Positions 15,723 to 24,789 of a stretch of DNA of 64,000 bases are shown here, piece after piece. Numbering within the stretch: position 1 is the first letter of the stretch; every line of letters begins with the position of its first letter. The notes under the pieces are model-generated. The model saw only the letters and a program-made list of their open reading frames with translations, was not told the origin of the DNA and ran no database searches. The translations under genes were made by a program, and so were the position numbers. Location: assembly GCF_022346945.1 (NCBI RefSeq), contig NZ_JAKRNI010000001.1, forward strand, positions 62,001-126,000, in the 5' to 3' direction. The stretch comes from Microbacterium sp. ACRRU (GTDB lineage Bacteria > Actinomycetota > Actinomycetes > Actinomycetales > Microbacteriaceae).

Positions 15723-17117
15723 TCAGCCCGGGTGGGTCATCGACAGCAGATCGAGCTTGGCGTCGAGCACCTCTTCGGTGATCTCGCCGCGCTCGACGTA
15801 GCCGAGGTCGATGACGGCCTCGCGGACCGTGATGCCCTTGGCAACCGAGTGCTTGGCGATCTTCGCGGCGGCTTCGTAACCGATGACCTTGTTCAGCGGC
15901 GTGACGATCGACGGCGACATGCCGGCGAACGCCTCGGCGCGGGCGACGTTGGCCTCCAGACCGTCGATGGTCTTGTCGGCCAGGACGCGCATGGCGTTGG
16001 AGAGCAGACGGATCGACTCCAGCAGCGCCGTCCCCATGACGGGGATCGCGACGTTCAACTCGAACGACCCGGAGGCGCCGGCCCAGGCGACGGTGGCGTC
16101 ATTGCCGATGACGCGGGCGCAGACCATGAGTGTGGCTTCGGGGACGACCGGGTTGACCTTTCCCGGCATGATCGACGAACCCGGCTGCAGGTCGGGGATG
16201 TGCAGTTCTCCGAGGCCCGTGTTGGGACCGGAGCCCATCCAGCGGATGTCGTTGTTGATCTTCGTCAGCGACACCGCGATCGTCCGCAGGGCGCCGGATG
16301 CCTCGACCAGACCGTCGCGGTTGGCCTGAGCCTCGAAGTGGTCCTTCGCCTCGGTGATCGGCAGTTCGGTCTCGGCGGCGAGCAGCTCGATGACTTTCTG
16401 CGGGAAGCCGAGCGGCGTGTTGATCCCCGTTCCGACGGCCGTCCCCCCGAGGGGCACTTCGCCCACGCGGGGGAGGACGGCCTGAACACGCTCGATCCCG
16501 AGACGCATCTGGCGCGCGTACCCGCCGAATTCCTGGCCGAGCGTGACCGGGGTGGCATCCATGAGGTGGGTGCGCCCGGACTTGACGATGCCCTTCCATG
16601 CCTCGGCCTTGGCCTCGAGCGCGACGGACAGGTGGTCGAGCGCGGGGATCAGGTCGTCGATGAGAGCCTGCGTGACGGCGATGTGCACGGAGGTGGGGAA
16701 GACGTCGTTGGACGACTGCGAGGCGTTGACGTGATCGTTGGGGTGCACGGTCTCGCCGAGAATTCGGGTGGCGAGGGTGGCGAGCACCTCGTTCATGTTC
16801 ATGTTCGACGAGGTGCCGCTGCCGGTCTGGTAAGTGTCGACTGGGAAGTGCGCGTCGTGCGCACCGGTGATCACTTCGTCGGCCGCCTGCGCGATCGCGT
16901 CGGCGATACGCGGGTCGAGCGTGCCGAGGTCTTTGTTCGCCTGCGCGGCGGCCTTCTTGATGCGGGCGAGCGCCGCGATCTGCGTCGATTCCAGCCCCGA
17001 GCCCGAGATGGGGAAGTTCTCGACCGCGCGCTGCGTCTGCGCGGCGTAGAGGGCGTCTTTCGGCACCCGCACCTCACCCATGGTGTCGTGCTCGATGCGG
17101 TACTCGATGTCGGTCAC
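15723..17117 (-). CDS. fumC: Class II fumarate hydratase
   Basis: 464 residues. Interconverts fumarate and L-malate in the TCA cycle without an iron-sulfur cluster. Start [18 protein letters not shown] is typical; substrate-site motifs are [23 protein letters not shown] and [13 protein letters not shown] [13 protein letters not shown], and the superfamily signature [11 protein letters not shown] is intact. Length fits the FumC family (about 460-470). GTG start with GGAGG upstream. It is the last gene of the xseA-xseB-DUF4245-carbonic anhydrase-fumC series, 33 bp after the carbonic anhydrase. Confidence 0.96.
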   Translation of the reverse strand: MTDIEYRIEHDTMGEVRVPKDALYAAQTQRAVENFPISGSGLESTQIAALARIKKAAAQANKDLGTLDPRIADAIAQAADEVITGAHDAHFPVDTYQTGSGTSSNMNMNEVLATLATRILGETVHPNDHVNASQSSNDVFPTSVHIAVTQALIDDLIPALDHLSVALEAKAEAWKGIVKSGRTHLMDATPVTLGQEFGGYARQMRLGIERVQAVLPRVGEVPLGGTAVGTGINTPLGFPQKVIELLAAETELPITEAKDHFEAQANRDGLVEASGALRTIAVSLTKINNDIRWMGSGPNTGLGELHIPDLQPGSSIMPGKVNPVVPEATLMVCARVIGNDATVAWAGASGSFELNVAIPVMGTALLESIRLLSNAMRVLADKTIDGLEANVARAEAFAGMSPSIVTPLNKVIGYEAAAKIAKHSVAKGITVREAVIDLGYVERGEITEEVLDAKLDLLSMTHPG

Positions 17118-17150
17118 GTCGTCGTTCCTCCAGATCGTTGTGGTGCGTTG

Positions 17151-17810
17151 TCAGGCGGCGCGGGACTCGTCCACGTCGCCGACGCTCACGACGGGGACGG
17201 CTTCCCCGTCGTCGAGTCGGTAGTTGGCGCCCACGACCGCGACCCGGCCATCGGCGACGGCCTCGCTGATCAGTTCGGAGGCGCGCAGCAGGTCTGCCAC
17301 CGTGTGGCGCAGGTGCTCGCGGCCCACCAGCTCGGGGTCGATGCGCTCGGGGGTGTGCCCCGCCTCGGCTTCGCTCCGCTGGACGCGACGGACCGCGGGA
17401 ACGATGGGGGCGATCTGTCGCCAGATGTAGGCGGGAAGCGTGGGAGCGTCGACGCCGGTGCTGTCGATCGCTGCCCCGACCGCGCCGCAGGCGTCGTGCG
17501 CGAGCACCACGATGAGCGGGACCTCGAGCACGCCCACGGCGTACTCGAGGCTGCCGATCACCGAGTCGGAGATCACCTGACCGGCGTTGCGGACGACGAA
17601 GAGATCACCGAGTCCCTGATCGAAGATGATCTCGGCCGCGAGGCGGGAGTCGGAGCATCCGAACAAGGCGGCGTTCGGACGCTGGTAGCTGGCGAGTTCG
17701 GTGCGGCGTTCGACGTCCTGGCGCGGGTGCGCAGGCTCACCGGACACGAAACGCCGATTGCCCTCGAGCATCTGGTTCCATACAGCGCGCGGGGTCATGC
17801 GATCGTTCAC
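17151..17810 (-). CDS. Beta-class carbonic anhydrase
   Basis: 219 residues. Interconverts CO2 and bicarbonate using zinc. The zinc ligands and catalytic dyad of beta enzymes are seen: Cys52-x-Asp54-x-Arg56 in GCSDSR, and His105/Cys108 in LAHDACGA. The N-terminal MTPRAVWNQMLEGNRRF and VVRNAGQVI segments are typical. I use GTG 17810 because it overlaps the upstream stop (GTGA), although an in-frame ATG lies at 17798. It stands between DUF4245 and fumC, a position where many actinobacteria have glpX; here glpX lies 7 kb away. Supplying bicarbonate for anaplerotic carboxylation is plausible but inferred. Confidence 0.92.
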   Translation of the reverse strand: MNDRMTPRAVWNQMLEGNRRFVSGEPAHPRQDVERRTELASYQRPNAALFGCSDSRLAAEIIFDQGLGDLFVVRNAGQVISDSVIGSLEYAVGVLEVPLIVVLAHDACGAVGAAIDSTGVDAPTLPAYIWRQIAPIVPAVRRVQRSEAEAGHTPERIDPELVGREHLRHTVADLLRASELISEAVADGRVAVVGANYRLDDGEAVPVVSVGDVDESRAA

Positions 17811-18439
17811 GAAATCTCTCTCAGTTCTTTCACCTGCGCGGTGACGGACGCTGCCGCGATGGCCGTGGTTTCGGGGCTCGCGTCTCCGTAGATCAACACC
17901 TGATCGGGTCCGGCCGGGGTCGAGAGCGCGTAGGTGATGTTGCCGGCTCGTTCGGGATCGCTGGGTTCGTAGACATCCCACGCGATCCCGTCGATCTCGA
18001 TGGAGTCCGTGCGCGGGGCGCCGCCGAGCACCTGCGCGACCCACTCCTCCCCGGTATCGAGTCCCTGCGCGACGCGCACGAAACCGGACTCGCCGGAGCG
18101 GACGTACACCATGGTCCACGCCTCGATGCCGCCCTGTCCTTCGGTGGCCGCCTGATTGACGCGCCATCCGTCGGGCAGCTGAGGGGAGAGGGCGGGCCGA
18201 CCGAGGTCGTCGGACAGGTCCGCCGCGAGAGCGGGGACATCGGGCTCGGGGCGCGGGGCCGGTGTGCCTCGCGGAACGGCAGCGATGACGACGAGAACGA
18301 CGGCGACCGTCACCAGCAGCGCAGCCAGGAGATTGCGGAAGGTCTTGCTCGAGCGGTATCGGCGGGAGGACTCGGCCTTGCGGGCCGCCGTCTCTTCCGG
18401 AGTCTCGGGGCGGCCGAGCTCGGCGACGACGCGACCCAT
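17807..18439 (-). CDS. DUF4245 domain-containing membrane-anchored protein
   Basis: 210 residues. A cytoplasmic N-terminus (RPETPEETAARKAESSRRYR), one membrane helix (about 37-56, LLAALLVTVAVVLVVIAAVP) and an extracytoplasmic beta-rich domain with GWRVNQAA, EAWTMVYVRSGESGFVRV and GDASPETTAIAAA. The family is actinobacterial and has no known function; the association with exonuclease VII genes is conserved and is seen here. The start at 18439 overlaps the xseB stop (TGATG), and the stop overlaps the carbonic anhydrase start, so it is translated in a coupled series. Confidence 0.88.
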   Translation of the reverse strand: MGRVVAELGRPETPEETAARKAESSRRYRSSKTFRNLLAALLVTVAVVLVVIAAVPRGTPAPRPEPDVPALAADLSDDLGRPALSPQLPDGWRVNQAATEGQGGIEAWTMVYVRSGESGFVRVAQGLDTGEEWVAQVLGGAPRTDSIEIDGIAWDVYEPSDPERAGNITYALSTPAGPDQVLIYGDASPETTAIAAASVTAQVKELREIS

Positions 18440-18678
18440 CAGGATTCCTCGCCCTCGCCGCGAGCGGCATCGAGCCGGCGTTTCGCCCCGAGCAGCCACT
18501 CTTCGCAGCGAGCGGACAGCTGCTCGCCGCGCTCCCAGAGCGCCAGCGACTCCTCCAACGTGGGCGCGCCCTGCTCGAGTTCGGCGACCACGCGGACGAG
18601 TTCGTCGCGGGCCTGCTCGAAGGACAGGGACGCGACGTCGGCGGAGGGGCCGGAGGGCGTCGCGGTCATGGCATCCAT
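18439..18678 (-). CDS. xseB: Exodeoxyribonuclease VII small subunit
   Basis: 79 residues. Helical small subunit that binds several to one on XseA. The family core [37 protein letters not shown] is followed by [13 protein letters not shown], which is diagnostic. Two Met starts are possible, 18678 (MDAMTATP) and 18669 (MTATPSG); neither has a good ribosome binding site, consistent with translational coupling to xseA, whose TAG ends one base before 18678. Length fits the family (70-85). Confidence 0.93.
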   Translation of the reverse strand: MDAMTATPSGPSADVASLSFEQARDELVRVVAELEQGAPTLEESLALWERGEQLSARCEEWLLGAKRRLDAARGEGEES

Positions 18679-18679
18679 T

Positions 18680-19993
18680 CTAGGCGTGACCGGCGGGCGG
18701 GCCGCCGACGGAGGGGGAGTCATCGGGCGTGATCGCACCCGTGGAGGAGGCGCCGAAGGCCCCTTCGGCGACGGTGACCACCACACGCGAGCCGGCGGGC
18801 GCCTGCGCGGCGTCGCGAACGATGCCCCCACCCTCCACCTGAGCGATGGCGTAGCCGCGCGCGAGCGTGGCCTCGGGTGAGAGCGCGCGCAGCGAGGCCC
18901 GCAGCTCCCGCGTCCGGCGATCCTCGGCCTGCAGACGTCGGTCCACGACGTCGCGACCGCGGGTCGACAGCATCCACACGTCCTGGGCGCGCGCGGTCAG
19001 CATCGTGTGCGGGGTGCGCAACGCCGGCCGCGAACGCAGCTGCTCCAGCTGGGCGATATCGTGAAGCACGCGCTGCGTGAGCCGACCGGTCAGGCGAGCC
19101 CGCAGCTGCGCCACCACCGCACGCTGCTCGCTGACGTCCGGCACTACGCGCTTGGCGGCATCCGTCGGCGTGGACGCGCGGACGTCGGCGACATCGTCGA
19201 GGAGAGGGCGGTCGTTCTCGTGTCCGATGGCGCTCACGATCGGAGTGGATGCCGCCGCCACGGCGCGCACGAGGCGCTCGTCGCTGAACCCCAGCAGCGT
19301 CTGCGGATCGCCGCCGCCGCGCGCGATGACGATGACATCGACCTCGGGGTCGGCATCCAGCGCCTTCAGCGCCGCGAGCGTCTCGGGGACGCACCGGTCA
19401 CCCTGCACGGCGGCGTAGCGCGTGCGGAAGCGAACGTGCGGCCACCGCAGCTCGGCGTTGCGGTGCACGTCTTTCTCGGCGTCCGAGTTCTCGCCCGTGA
19501 TGAGGCCGATGCAGTGCGGAAGGAAGGGCAACGGTTTCTTGCGGCGGGAGTCGAAAAGGCCCTCGGAGCGCAGCTGCACGCGCAGACGTTCGAGGCGCTC
19601 GAGCTGCTCACCGAGACCGACGTGACGCATCGCCGACACGGAGAAGGAGAAGTCGCCGGTGCGGGGGAAGTAGTCGGCCTTGACGCACGCGACGACATGG
19701 TCGCCGACTTCGAAGTCCTTCGGCAGTCGAGCGAGCGTGCTCGACCAGATGCGGAACGCGACGGTCGAATCGCTGCCCAGATCCTTCAGGCGCCCGAAGA
19801 CGTTGCCGCCGCGTCGATTGAATGACGTGATCTCACCCTCGACCCACACCGAGCCCCACCGCTCGATGAACCCGCGGATGGTGTCGTTCAGCCGTGACAC
19901 CGACGTGGGCGCATCGTTCCGCGACTCGCGCGGGTGCACGGAGTCGGCGGGGGGCGCCTGCCCCTCGACGGCTTCGGGTCGGAAGGAGGTCAT
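18680..19993 (-). CDS. xseA: Exodeoxyribonuclease VII large subunit
   Basis: 437 residues. Catalytic subunit of the processive single-strand exonuclease acting from both ends, used in repair. N-terminal OB-fold ([24 protein letters not shown]), then the catalytic domain with [66 protein letters not shown], and a long coiled coil ending with the strand [12 protein letters not shown]. All positions typical of XseA are present and length is normal. First gene of the minus-strand series; divergent from ispH with a 67-bp gap. Confidence 0.95.
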   Translation of the reverse strand: MTSFRPEAVEGQAPPADSVHPRESRNDAPTSVSRLNDTIRGFIERWGSVWVEGEITSFNRRGGNVFGRLKDLGSDSTVAFRIWSSTLARLPKDFEVGDHVVACVKADYFPRTGDFSFSVSAMRHVGLGEQLERLERLRVQLRSEGLFDSRRKKPLPFLPHCIGLITGENSDAEKDVHRNAELRWPHVRFRTRYAAVQGDRCVPETLAALKALDADPEVDVIVIARGGGDPQTLLGFSDERLVRAVAAASTPIVSAIGHENDRPLLDDVADVRASTPTDAAKRVVPDVSEQRAVVAQLRARLTGRLTQRVLHDIAQLEQLRSRPALRTPHTMLTARAQDVWMLSTRGRDVVDRRLQAEDRRTRELRASLRALSPEATLARGYAIAQVEGGGIVRDAAQAPAGSRVVVTVAEGAFGASSTGAITPDDSPSVGGPPAGHA

Positions 19994-20048
19994 GGTCTCT
20001 CGTCAGGTTCGATGGTGGGCGGTCGGCCGTCGTTCAGGGGCGCCCCGG

Positions 20049-20054
20049 TAGAAT
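20049..20054 (+). promoter_or_regulatory. -10 box (TAGAAT) of leaderless ispH transcript
   Basis: TAGAAT is close to the consensus and ends 6 nt before the GTG start at 20061; only CGAGGG lies between. It faces the xseA series. Confidence 0.6.
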
Positions 20055-20060
20055 CGAGGG

Positions 20061-21122
20061 GTGAGCTCACCTGCCGTCCACCTGCCCGTTCCCCGAATCC
20101 CGGGTCGACGCGGGCGGCTCCAGGATATCCCGGTCCGCGGACAGAAGAAGGTGCTGCTCGCAGCACCACGCGGCTACTGCGCGGGTGTCGATCGGGCCGT
20201 CATCGCCGTCGAGAAGGCGCTCGAGCGCTACGGCGCGCCGGTGTACGTGCGCAAGCAGATCGTGCACAACATCCACGTCGTCACCGAGCTGGAGAAGAAG
20301 GGCGCGATCTTCGTCGAAGAGGTCGACGAGGTGCCCGAGGGCTCCCACGTCGTCTTCAGCGCGCACGGGGTGTCGCCCGCGGTGGTGTCCGCGGCATCCG
20401 ACCGGCACCTGCAGGCGATCGATGCGACCTGTCCGCTCGTGACCAAGGTGCATCGCGAGGCCGTCCGATTCGCTCGCGACGACTTCGAGATCCTCCTGAT
20501 CGGTCACGACGGACACGAGGAGGTCGAGGGCACCGCCGGCGAGGCGCCCGAACACGTCACCGTGGTGAACTCGCCCGAGCACGCCGACACGGTCGAGGTC
20601 CGCGATCCGTCCAAGGTCGTGTGGCTGTCGCAGACGACGCTCTCCGTGGACGAGACCATGGAGACCGTCCGCCGGTTGCGGCTGCGGTTCCCCGAGCTGC
20701 AGGATCCGCCGTCCGATGACATCTGCTACGCCACGCAGAACCGCCAGGTCGCGATCAAGAAGGTCGCGCGCGACGCCGACCTGGTGATCGTCGTCGGTTC
20801 GGCGAACTCGTCCAACAGCGTTCGCCTCGTCGAGGTCGCGCTCGAGCACGGCGCGAAGGCGGCCTATCGTGTCGACTACGTCGACGAGGTCCGTCAGGAG
20901 TGGCTCGAGGGCGTCGAGACGGTGGGTGTCACCAGCGGCGCGTCGGTACCCGAGGTACTCGTCACCGAAGTGCTCGAAGAGCTCGCCGGTGCCGGCTACC
21001 GCGACGTCGAAGAGGTTCGCACGGCCGAGGAAGACCTGATGTTCTCGCTCCCCAAGGAGCTGCGCCAGGATGCCTCCGGCAAGCGCGATCAGCGCGCCCT
21101 GGGTGGTCGGGGGCGCGCGTGA
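20061..21122 (+). CDS. ispH: 4-hydroxy-3-methylbut-2-enyl diphosphate reductase
   Basis: 353 residues. Last step of the MEP isoprenoid pathway: HMBPP to IPP and DMAPP, with a 4Fe-4S cluster. The three cluster cysteines are Cys40 ([11 protein letters not shown]), Cys124 ([11 protein letters not shown]) and Cys222 ([10 protein letters not shown]). Other marks are [45 protein letters not shown] and [11 protein letters not shown] 25-residue variable N-terminal extension precedes the core. The stop overlaps the GTG of the next gene. Product IPP feeds the prenyltransferase encoded at 10996. Confidence 0.96.
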   Translation: MSSPAVHLPVPRIPGRRGRLQDIPVRGQKKVLLAAPRGYCAGVDRAVIAVEKALERYGAPVYVRKQIVHNIHVVTELEKKGAIFVEEVDEVPEGSHVVFSAHGVSPAVVSAASDRHLQAIDATCPLVTKVHREAVRFARDDFEILLIGHDGHEEVEGTAGEAPEHVTVVNSPEHADTVEVRDPSKVVWLSQTTLSVDETMETVRRLRLRFPELQDPPSDDICYATQNRQVAIKKVARDADLVIVVGSANSSNSVRLVEVALEHGAKAAYRVDYVDEVRQEWLEGVETVGVTSGASVPEVLVTEVLEELAGAGYRDVEEVRTAEEDLMFSLPKELRQDASGKRDQRALGGRGRA

Positions 21123-21658
21123 GCGACGGCGAGTCGCGCCCCCGTCCCCAGTACGGCGAGTACGCCACGCCCGAAGAGCAGCGCGCGCGGATCCAGCGTC
21201 CCGAGGTCACCGAGGCGCTCGAGGCGGGCGTCGCCCCGCCCGCCGAGCCGGCACCCGCCGCCGATTCCGCCCCCCGCGTCCGCGGTCCGCTCGCCGATCG
21301 GATCGCCACGTTCGTGCTGTTGGCCTACGGGCTCGTGTCGATCGTGTCGACGATCGTGCAGCTGCAGGACTTCCCCGGATATGCCGAACGCGCCGCTCAG
21401 ATCCTCGGCGTCGATGCGACGTACACCGCGCTCTCCGCGGGTTACGTCTGGGGTGCCGCTGCCTCCGTGATCTACGGCGTCGGGTACGTTCTCACGGCGT
21501 GGCTCACGTGGCGTCGACTGCGTCGCGGCCGCATCGCGTTCTGGATCCCGCTCGTGGGATTCGTCGCCACGACGCTTCTGGCGGGCGTGTGCGTCACGAT
21601 CGCCCTCACGGCCGACCCGGCCTTCCTCTCCGCCCTCACCGGCGTCGTCGCGAACTGA
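21119..21658 (+). CDS. Four-helix membrane protein, DUF6264-like, unknown function
   Basis: 179 residues. A soluble Pro/Ala-rich N-terminus ([17 protein letters not shown], about 8-24) is followed by about four membrane helices; segments are [66 protein letters not shown]. The [12 protein letters not shown] motif recurs in small membrane proteins of Microbacteriaceae placed after ispH; I believe they are classed as DUF6264, but that name is from memory. GTG start overlaps the ispH stop, so the two are coupled. Confidence 0.75.
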   Translation: MSDGESRPRPQYGEYATPEEQRARIQRPEVTEALEAGVAPPAEPAPAADSAPRVRGPLADRIATFVLLAYGLVSIVSTIVQLQDFPGYAERAAQILGVDATYTALSAGYVWGAAASVIYGVGYVLTAWLTWRRLRRGRIAFWIPLVGFVATTLLAGVCVTIALTADPAFLSALTGVVAN

Positions 21659-21707
21659 ACCGTCGGGCGCGGCATCCCGTGTTCTCTTCGACGAGAGGAG
21701 GCCGGCG

Positions 21708-22214
21708 GTGGCGCGCAACGACCATGCCCAGTTGACCGCGCTGTACGACGCGCATGCCGCGCCGGTCTGGCGTTACGTCGTGAGTCTCACCGGCGACCAT
21801 GCGGGAGCGGACGACGTCGTGCAGGAGACCCTGCTCCGGGCGTGGCGCACGCCGCGGGTCATGGCGGACGACCCGTCGCGGCTTCGGTCGTGGATGTTCA
21901 CGGTCGCCCGCAATCTCGTCATCGACGAGGCTCGGAGTGCGCGTCGTCGCCATGAGCTGCCCGTGGACGAGCTCCCGGAGGCGCCGAGCGGAGACGACAC
22001 GGATGCCATGTTCGACGCGCTCCTCGTGGAGGAGGCGCTGGCGACGCTGACGCCCGATCACCGCGCGGTCATCGTGGCCGCCTACTACGGCGGCCGCAGC
22101 GTCGCCCAGGCGGCGGAGGAGCTGGGGATCCCGGCCGGAACGGTGAAGTCCCGGCTGCACTACGCCGTACGCGCGCTGCGGCTCGCTCTGCAGGAACGGG
22201 GGGTGACCCGGTGA
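21708..22214 (+). CDS. ECF-type RNA polymerase sigma factor (pair 1)
   Basis: 168 residues, only regions 2 and 4 of sigma-70, as in extracytoplasmic function sigma factors. Region 2: LTALYDAHAAPVWRYV to DVVQETLLRAWR and RSWMFTVARNLVIDEARSA. Region 4: LATLTPDHRAVIVAAYYGGRSVAQAAEELGIPAGTVKSRLHYAVRALR, with the helix-turn-helix near the end. Downstream gene is a zinc anti-sigma, overlapping by GTGA, so this is a SigL/SigK-type pair. GTG start at 21708 has GAGAGGAGG close upstream. Regulon unknown; autoregulation is common in such pairs. Confidence 0.92.
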   Translation: MARNDHAQLTALYDAHAAPVWRYVVSLTGDHAGADDVVQETLLRAWRTPRVMADDPSRLRSWMFTVARNLVIDEARSARRRHELPVDELPEAPSGDDTDAMFDALLVEEALATLTPDHRAVIVAAYYGGRSVAQAAEELGIPAGTVKSRLHYAVRALRLALQERGVTR

Positions 22215-22921
22215 ACCTCGAACACGAACGATTCGCGACGTGGGACGGCGCCTACGTCCTGGGCGCGCTGTCGGCCGCCGACCGCGGCGAGTTCGAGCGG
22301 CATCTCGAGGGATGCGTCCTGTGCCGATCCGCCGTGGCCGAACTCGCTCCCACCGCCGGGCTGCTGTCCCGACTCTCGGCCGAGCGGGCCGTGGCGATCG
22401 ACGCGTCCGATCCGGTTCGGCGTGACCGACCGACCGACCCCGACCCCGCCCTTCGTGGCCGCTTCGTGCGCACGGCGCGCCGCCGTCGCCACCGGGCGGT
22501 CGCTCTGTGGGCCGGCGCCGCCGCTGCCGCCGCGCTGGTCATCGCGGTGCCGAGCGTCATCGCGCTCACGAGCGCACCGGCCGACATCGCCGGCACCGTC
22601 TACGCGCTCGACGACGTCGCCGGGGCGCCGTTGGAAGCGTCGGTGCGACTCACCCCCGTCGACTGGGGGACGCGTATCGATCTCGTCTGCGAGTACACCG
22701 GTGAGGTTCTGGACGCGCCCCCCGGCGGTTGGCCGTACGCTCTCGCCGTGACGGACGATGCCGGTGCGACCACGATGCTCTCGACCTGGCGCGCGGGGCC
22801 CGGCTCGACGACCGAGCTGAGCGCCGGGACGGACGTGGCGGCATCCCGGATCGACGCCATCGAGATCCGCACCGTCGACGGCGATCGCGTCGTCATGCGC
22901 CGGGAGTTCGACACCCCTTAG
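22211..22921 (+). CDS. Membrane anti-sigma factor with zinc-binding (ZAS-type) domain
   Basis: 236 residues. N-terminal anti-sigma domain with the HxxxCxxC zinc motif (His31, Cys35, Cys38 in HLEGCVLCRSA), one membrane helix (about 96-116, AVALWAGAAAAAALVIAVPSVIAL), then an extracytoplasmic domain of about 120 residues of the RskA type (VRLTPVDWGTRIDLVCEY, GWPYALAVTD). It is expected to hold the overlapping sigma factor at the membrane until released by proteolysis or redox change. GTG start inside the sigma stop region. Confidence 0.9.
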   Translation: MNLEHERFATWDGAYVLGALSAADRGEFERHLEGCVLCRSAVAELAPTAGLLSRLSAERAVAIDASDPVRRDRPTDPDPALRGRFVRTARRRRHRAVALWAGAAAAAALVIAVPSVIALTSAPADIAGTVYALDDVAGAPLEASVRLTPVDWGTRIDLVCEYTGEVLDAPPGGWPYALAVTDDAGATTMLSTWRAGPGSTTELSAGTDVAASRIDAIEIRTVDGDRVVMRREFDTP

Positions 22922-22930
22922 CATCGACGG

Positions 22931-23476
22931 ATGCCAAGCCTCGTCGCCGTGTGCGCTGTCCATGCTCTTCGCCCCGATGCCGGGTCGGTCGGGGTGACCG
23001 CGATCGACAAGCGTGCCGTCGAGGGCGCCGTGCGTATTGGGCGCCTCGGCGTTCGTGCGGACGTTCAGGCGAGCCGGAAGCACCACGGTGGGCCCGACAA
23101 GGCCGTGTACGCCTACGCGCAGGACGACGCCGAGTTCTGGGAGCGCGAACTCGGTCGCGAGCTGGCCCCCGGCTGGTTCGGCGAGAACCTGCGACTGGAG
23201 GGCATCGATGTCAACGGCGCACGCATCGGCGAAGTGTGGCGCATCGGTGACAGCGTCGAAGTGGAGGTGACGATGCCGCGCACGCCCTGTGCGACGTTCG
23301 CCCGCTGGGTGGGTGGTGCCGCCGCTCGCGGGTGGGTCAAGCGGTTCTCGGATGAGGGCCGTCTCGGTGCATACCTGCGCGTTCGACGCGCCGGTGAGGT
23401 CCGCGCGGGCGATCCGGTGACAATCGTGTCGTCGCCCTCCGGCGCGCCCACGGTCCTGGAGATGTACCGCGCCTGA
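22931..23476 (+). CDS. MOSC domain-containing protein (YiiM-like)
   Basis: 181 residues. A stand-alone MOSC (MOCO sulfurase C-terminal) domain; such proteins handle sulfur or molybdenum cofactor chemistry, YiiM-type members being linked to detoxification of hydroxylated purines. Visible marks: KRAVEGAVRIGRLGVRADVQASRKHHGGPDKAVYAY compressed across residues 27-63, WFGENLRLEG, and the conserved Cys in MPRTPCATFARW that is proposed to bind sulfur. The gene follows the anti-sigma by 9 bp and may be read from the same promoter; a functional tie is not evident. Confidence 0.88.
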   Translation: MPSLVAVCAVHALRPDAGSVGVTAIDKRAVEGAVRIGRLGVRADVQASRKHHGGPDKAVYAYAQDDAEFWERELGRELAPGWFGENLRLEGIDVNGARIGEVWRIGDSVEVEVTMPRTPCATFARWVGGAAARGWVKRFSDEGRLGAYLRVRRAGEVRAGDPVTIVSSPSGAPTVLEMYRA

Positions 23477-23543
23477 GCCGGCCGCGTGCGTCCTGCCCGC
23501 GGTGTCGCGTGTCCGTCTCGCGGAACCCGGATGCCGGACGCAA

Positions 23544-23571
23544 GAACGCCCCGGCCGGAGCCGGGGCGTTC
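23544..23571. terminator. Bidirectional terminator between MOSC gene and fba
   Basis: Perfect 12-bp stem GAACGCCCCGGC / GCCGGGGCGTTC with loop CGGA, between convergent genes (stops at 23476 and 23582). Confidence 0.85.
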
Positions 23572-23581
23572 CTGGCGGGGC

Positions 23582-24610
23582 TCAGCCCTGCGACTTGCCG
23601 AAGGAGCCGAGTTGCTTCGTGGCCTCGACCACGCGGACGGCCATCGCCGACTCGGCGATCTTGCCCCACGCGCGCGGGTCGTACTGCTTCTTGTTCCCGA
23701 CCTCGCCGTCGACCTTGAGCACGCCGTCGTAGTTCGAGAACATGTACCCGGCGATCGAACGGGTGAAGGCGTACTGCGTGTCGGTGTCGATGTTCATCTT
23801 CACGACGCCGTTCGAGACGGCCAGCGCGATCTCCTCGTCGGTGGAGCCGCTGCCGCCGTGGAAGACCAGGTCGAGGGGCTTGGGGCCGGTGCCGAACTTG
23901 GCGGCGATCCCGTCCTGGATCTCGCCGAGCAGTTCGGGGCGCAGCTTCACGCCGCCGGGCTTGTACACGCCGTGCACGTTGCCGAACGTGAGGGCCGAGA
24001 TGTAGCGACCGTTCTCGCCGAGGCCGAGGCGCTCGACGGCCTTCGTCACATCGGCGACCGTGGTGTACAGCGCTTCGTTGGAGCCCTCGTGCGCGACGCC
24101 GTCCTCCTCGCCGCCGACGACGCCCACCTCGATCTCGAGGATTGCGTTGATGTTCTTCATGCGGGGGAGGAGCTCGGCGGCGATGTCGATGTTCTCGTCG
24201 AGCGGCACGGCCGACCCGTCCCACATGTGCGACTGGAAGATGGGGTTGCGTCCCGCCTTGACCTCTTCCTCGGAGGCCTCCAGCAGGGGGAGAACGAATC
24301 CGGGCAGGGCGTCCTTCGGGCAGTGGTCGGTGTGAAGGGCCACGGTGATGGGGTAGTTCTTGGCGACCTCGGTGACGTACTTCGCGAACGCGAGCGCACC
24401 CGTCGCGCGGGCCTTGACGGTGTGGCCGGCGAAGTAGTCGGCGCCACCGGTGGTGACCTGAAGGATGCCGTCGGAGCCGGCCTCGGTCAGGCCCTGGAGC
24501 ACGGCGTTGATGGTCTGCGAGCTCGAGACGTTGATCGCGGGGTACGCGAAGCTGCCGGCCTTCGCGCGGTCCAGCATGTCGGCGTACTGGTCAGGGGTGG
24601 CGACGGGCAT
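23582..24610 (-). CDS. fba: Class II fructose-bisphosphate aldolase
   Basis: 342 residues. Zinc-dependent reversible cleavage of fructose 1,6-bisphosphate into DHAP and glyceraldehyde 3-phosphate. Zinc-site and catalytic motifs: VALHTDHCPKD (His/Asp), EIEVGVVGGEEDGV (Glu), TFGNVHGVYKPG (His), LVFHGGSGS (His) and NIDTDTQYAF. The start MPVATPDQYADML at 24610 has AAGGAG eight bases before it; upstream in-frame codons are not aldolase-like. Divergent from glpX, which acts on the same sugar bisphosphate in gluconeogenesis. Confidence 0.96.
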   Translation of the reverse strand: MPVATPDQYADMLDRAKAGSFAYPAINVSSSQTINAVLQGLTEAGSDGILQVTTGGADYFAGHTVKARATGALAFAKYVTEVAKNYPITVALHTDHCPKDALPGFVLPLLEASEEEVKAGRNPIFQSHMWDGSAVPLDENIDIAAELLPRMKNINAILEIEVGVVGGEEDGVAHEGSNEALYTTVADVTKAVERLGLGENGRYISALTFGNVHGVYKPGGVKLRPELLGEIQDGIAAKFGTGPKPLDLVFHGGSGSTDEEIALAVSNGVVKMNIDTDTQYAFTRSIAGYMFSNYDGVLKVDGEVGNKKQYDPRAWGKIAESAMAVRVVEATKQLGSFGKSQG

Positions 24611-24776
24611 GGAGGTGCTCCTTGGTCGTGACGGGGACATCGTCACTCTAGCGAAGGCCGTCGTTCGTGACGCCGCGAGAGCGCGAGGATCATGTCCGTT
24701 CTCGCGTGGCGTTAAGAATGCCGTTTCCTTCGGCCGAAAGCGGAGCAAAACCCTCGAATGTCACACGTGCGGCGCA

Positions 24777-24782
24777 TACAGT
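24777..24782 (+). promoter_or_regulatory. -10 box (TACAGT) of leaderless glpX transcript
   Basis: TACAGT ends 7 nt before ATG 24790, without a ribosome binding site between. Confidence 0.5.
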
Positions 24783-24789
24783 GGGCCGC

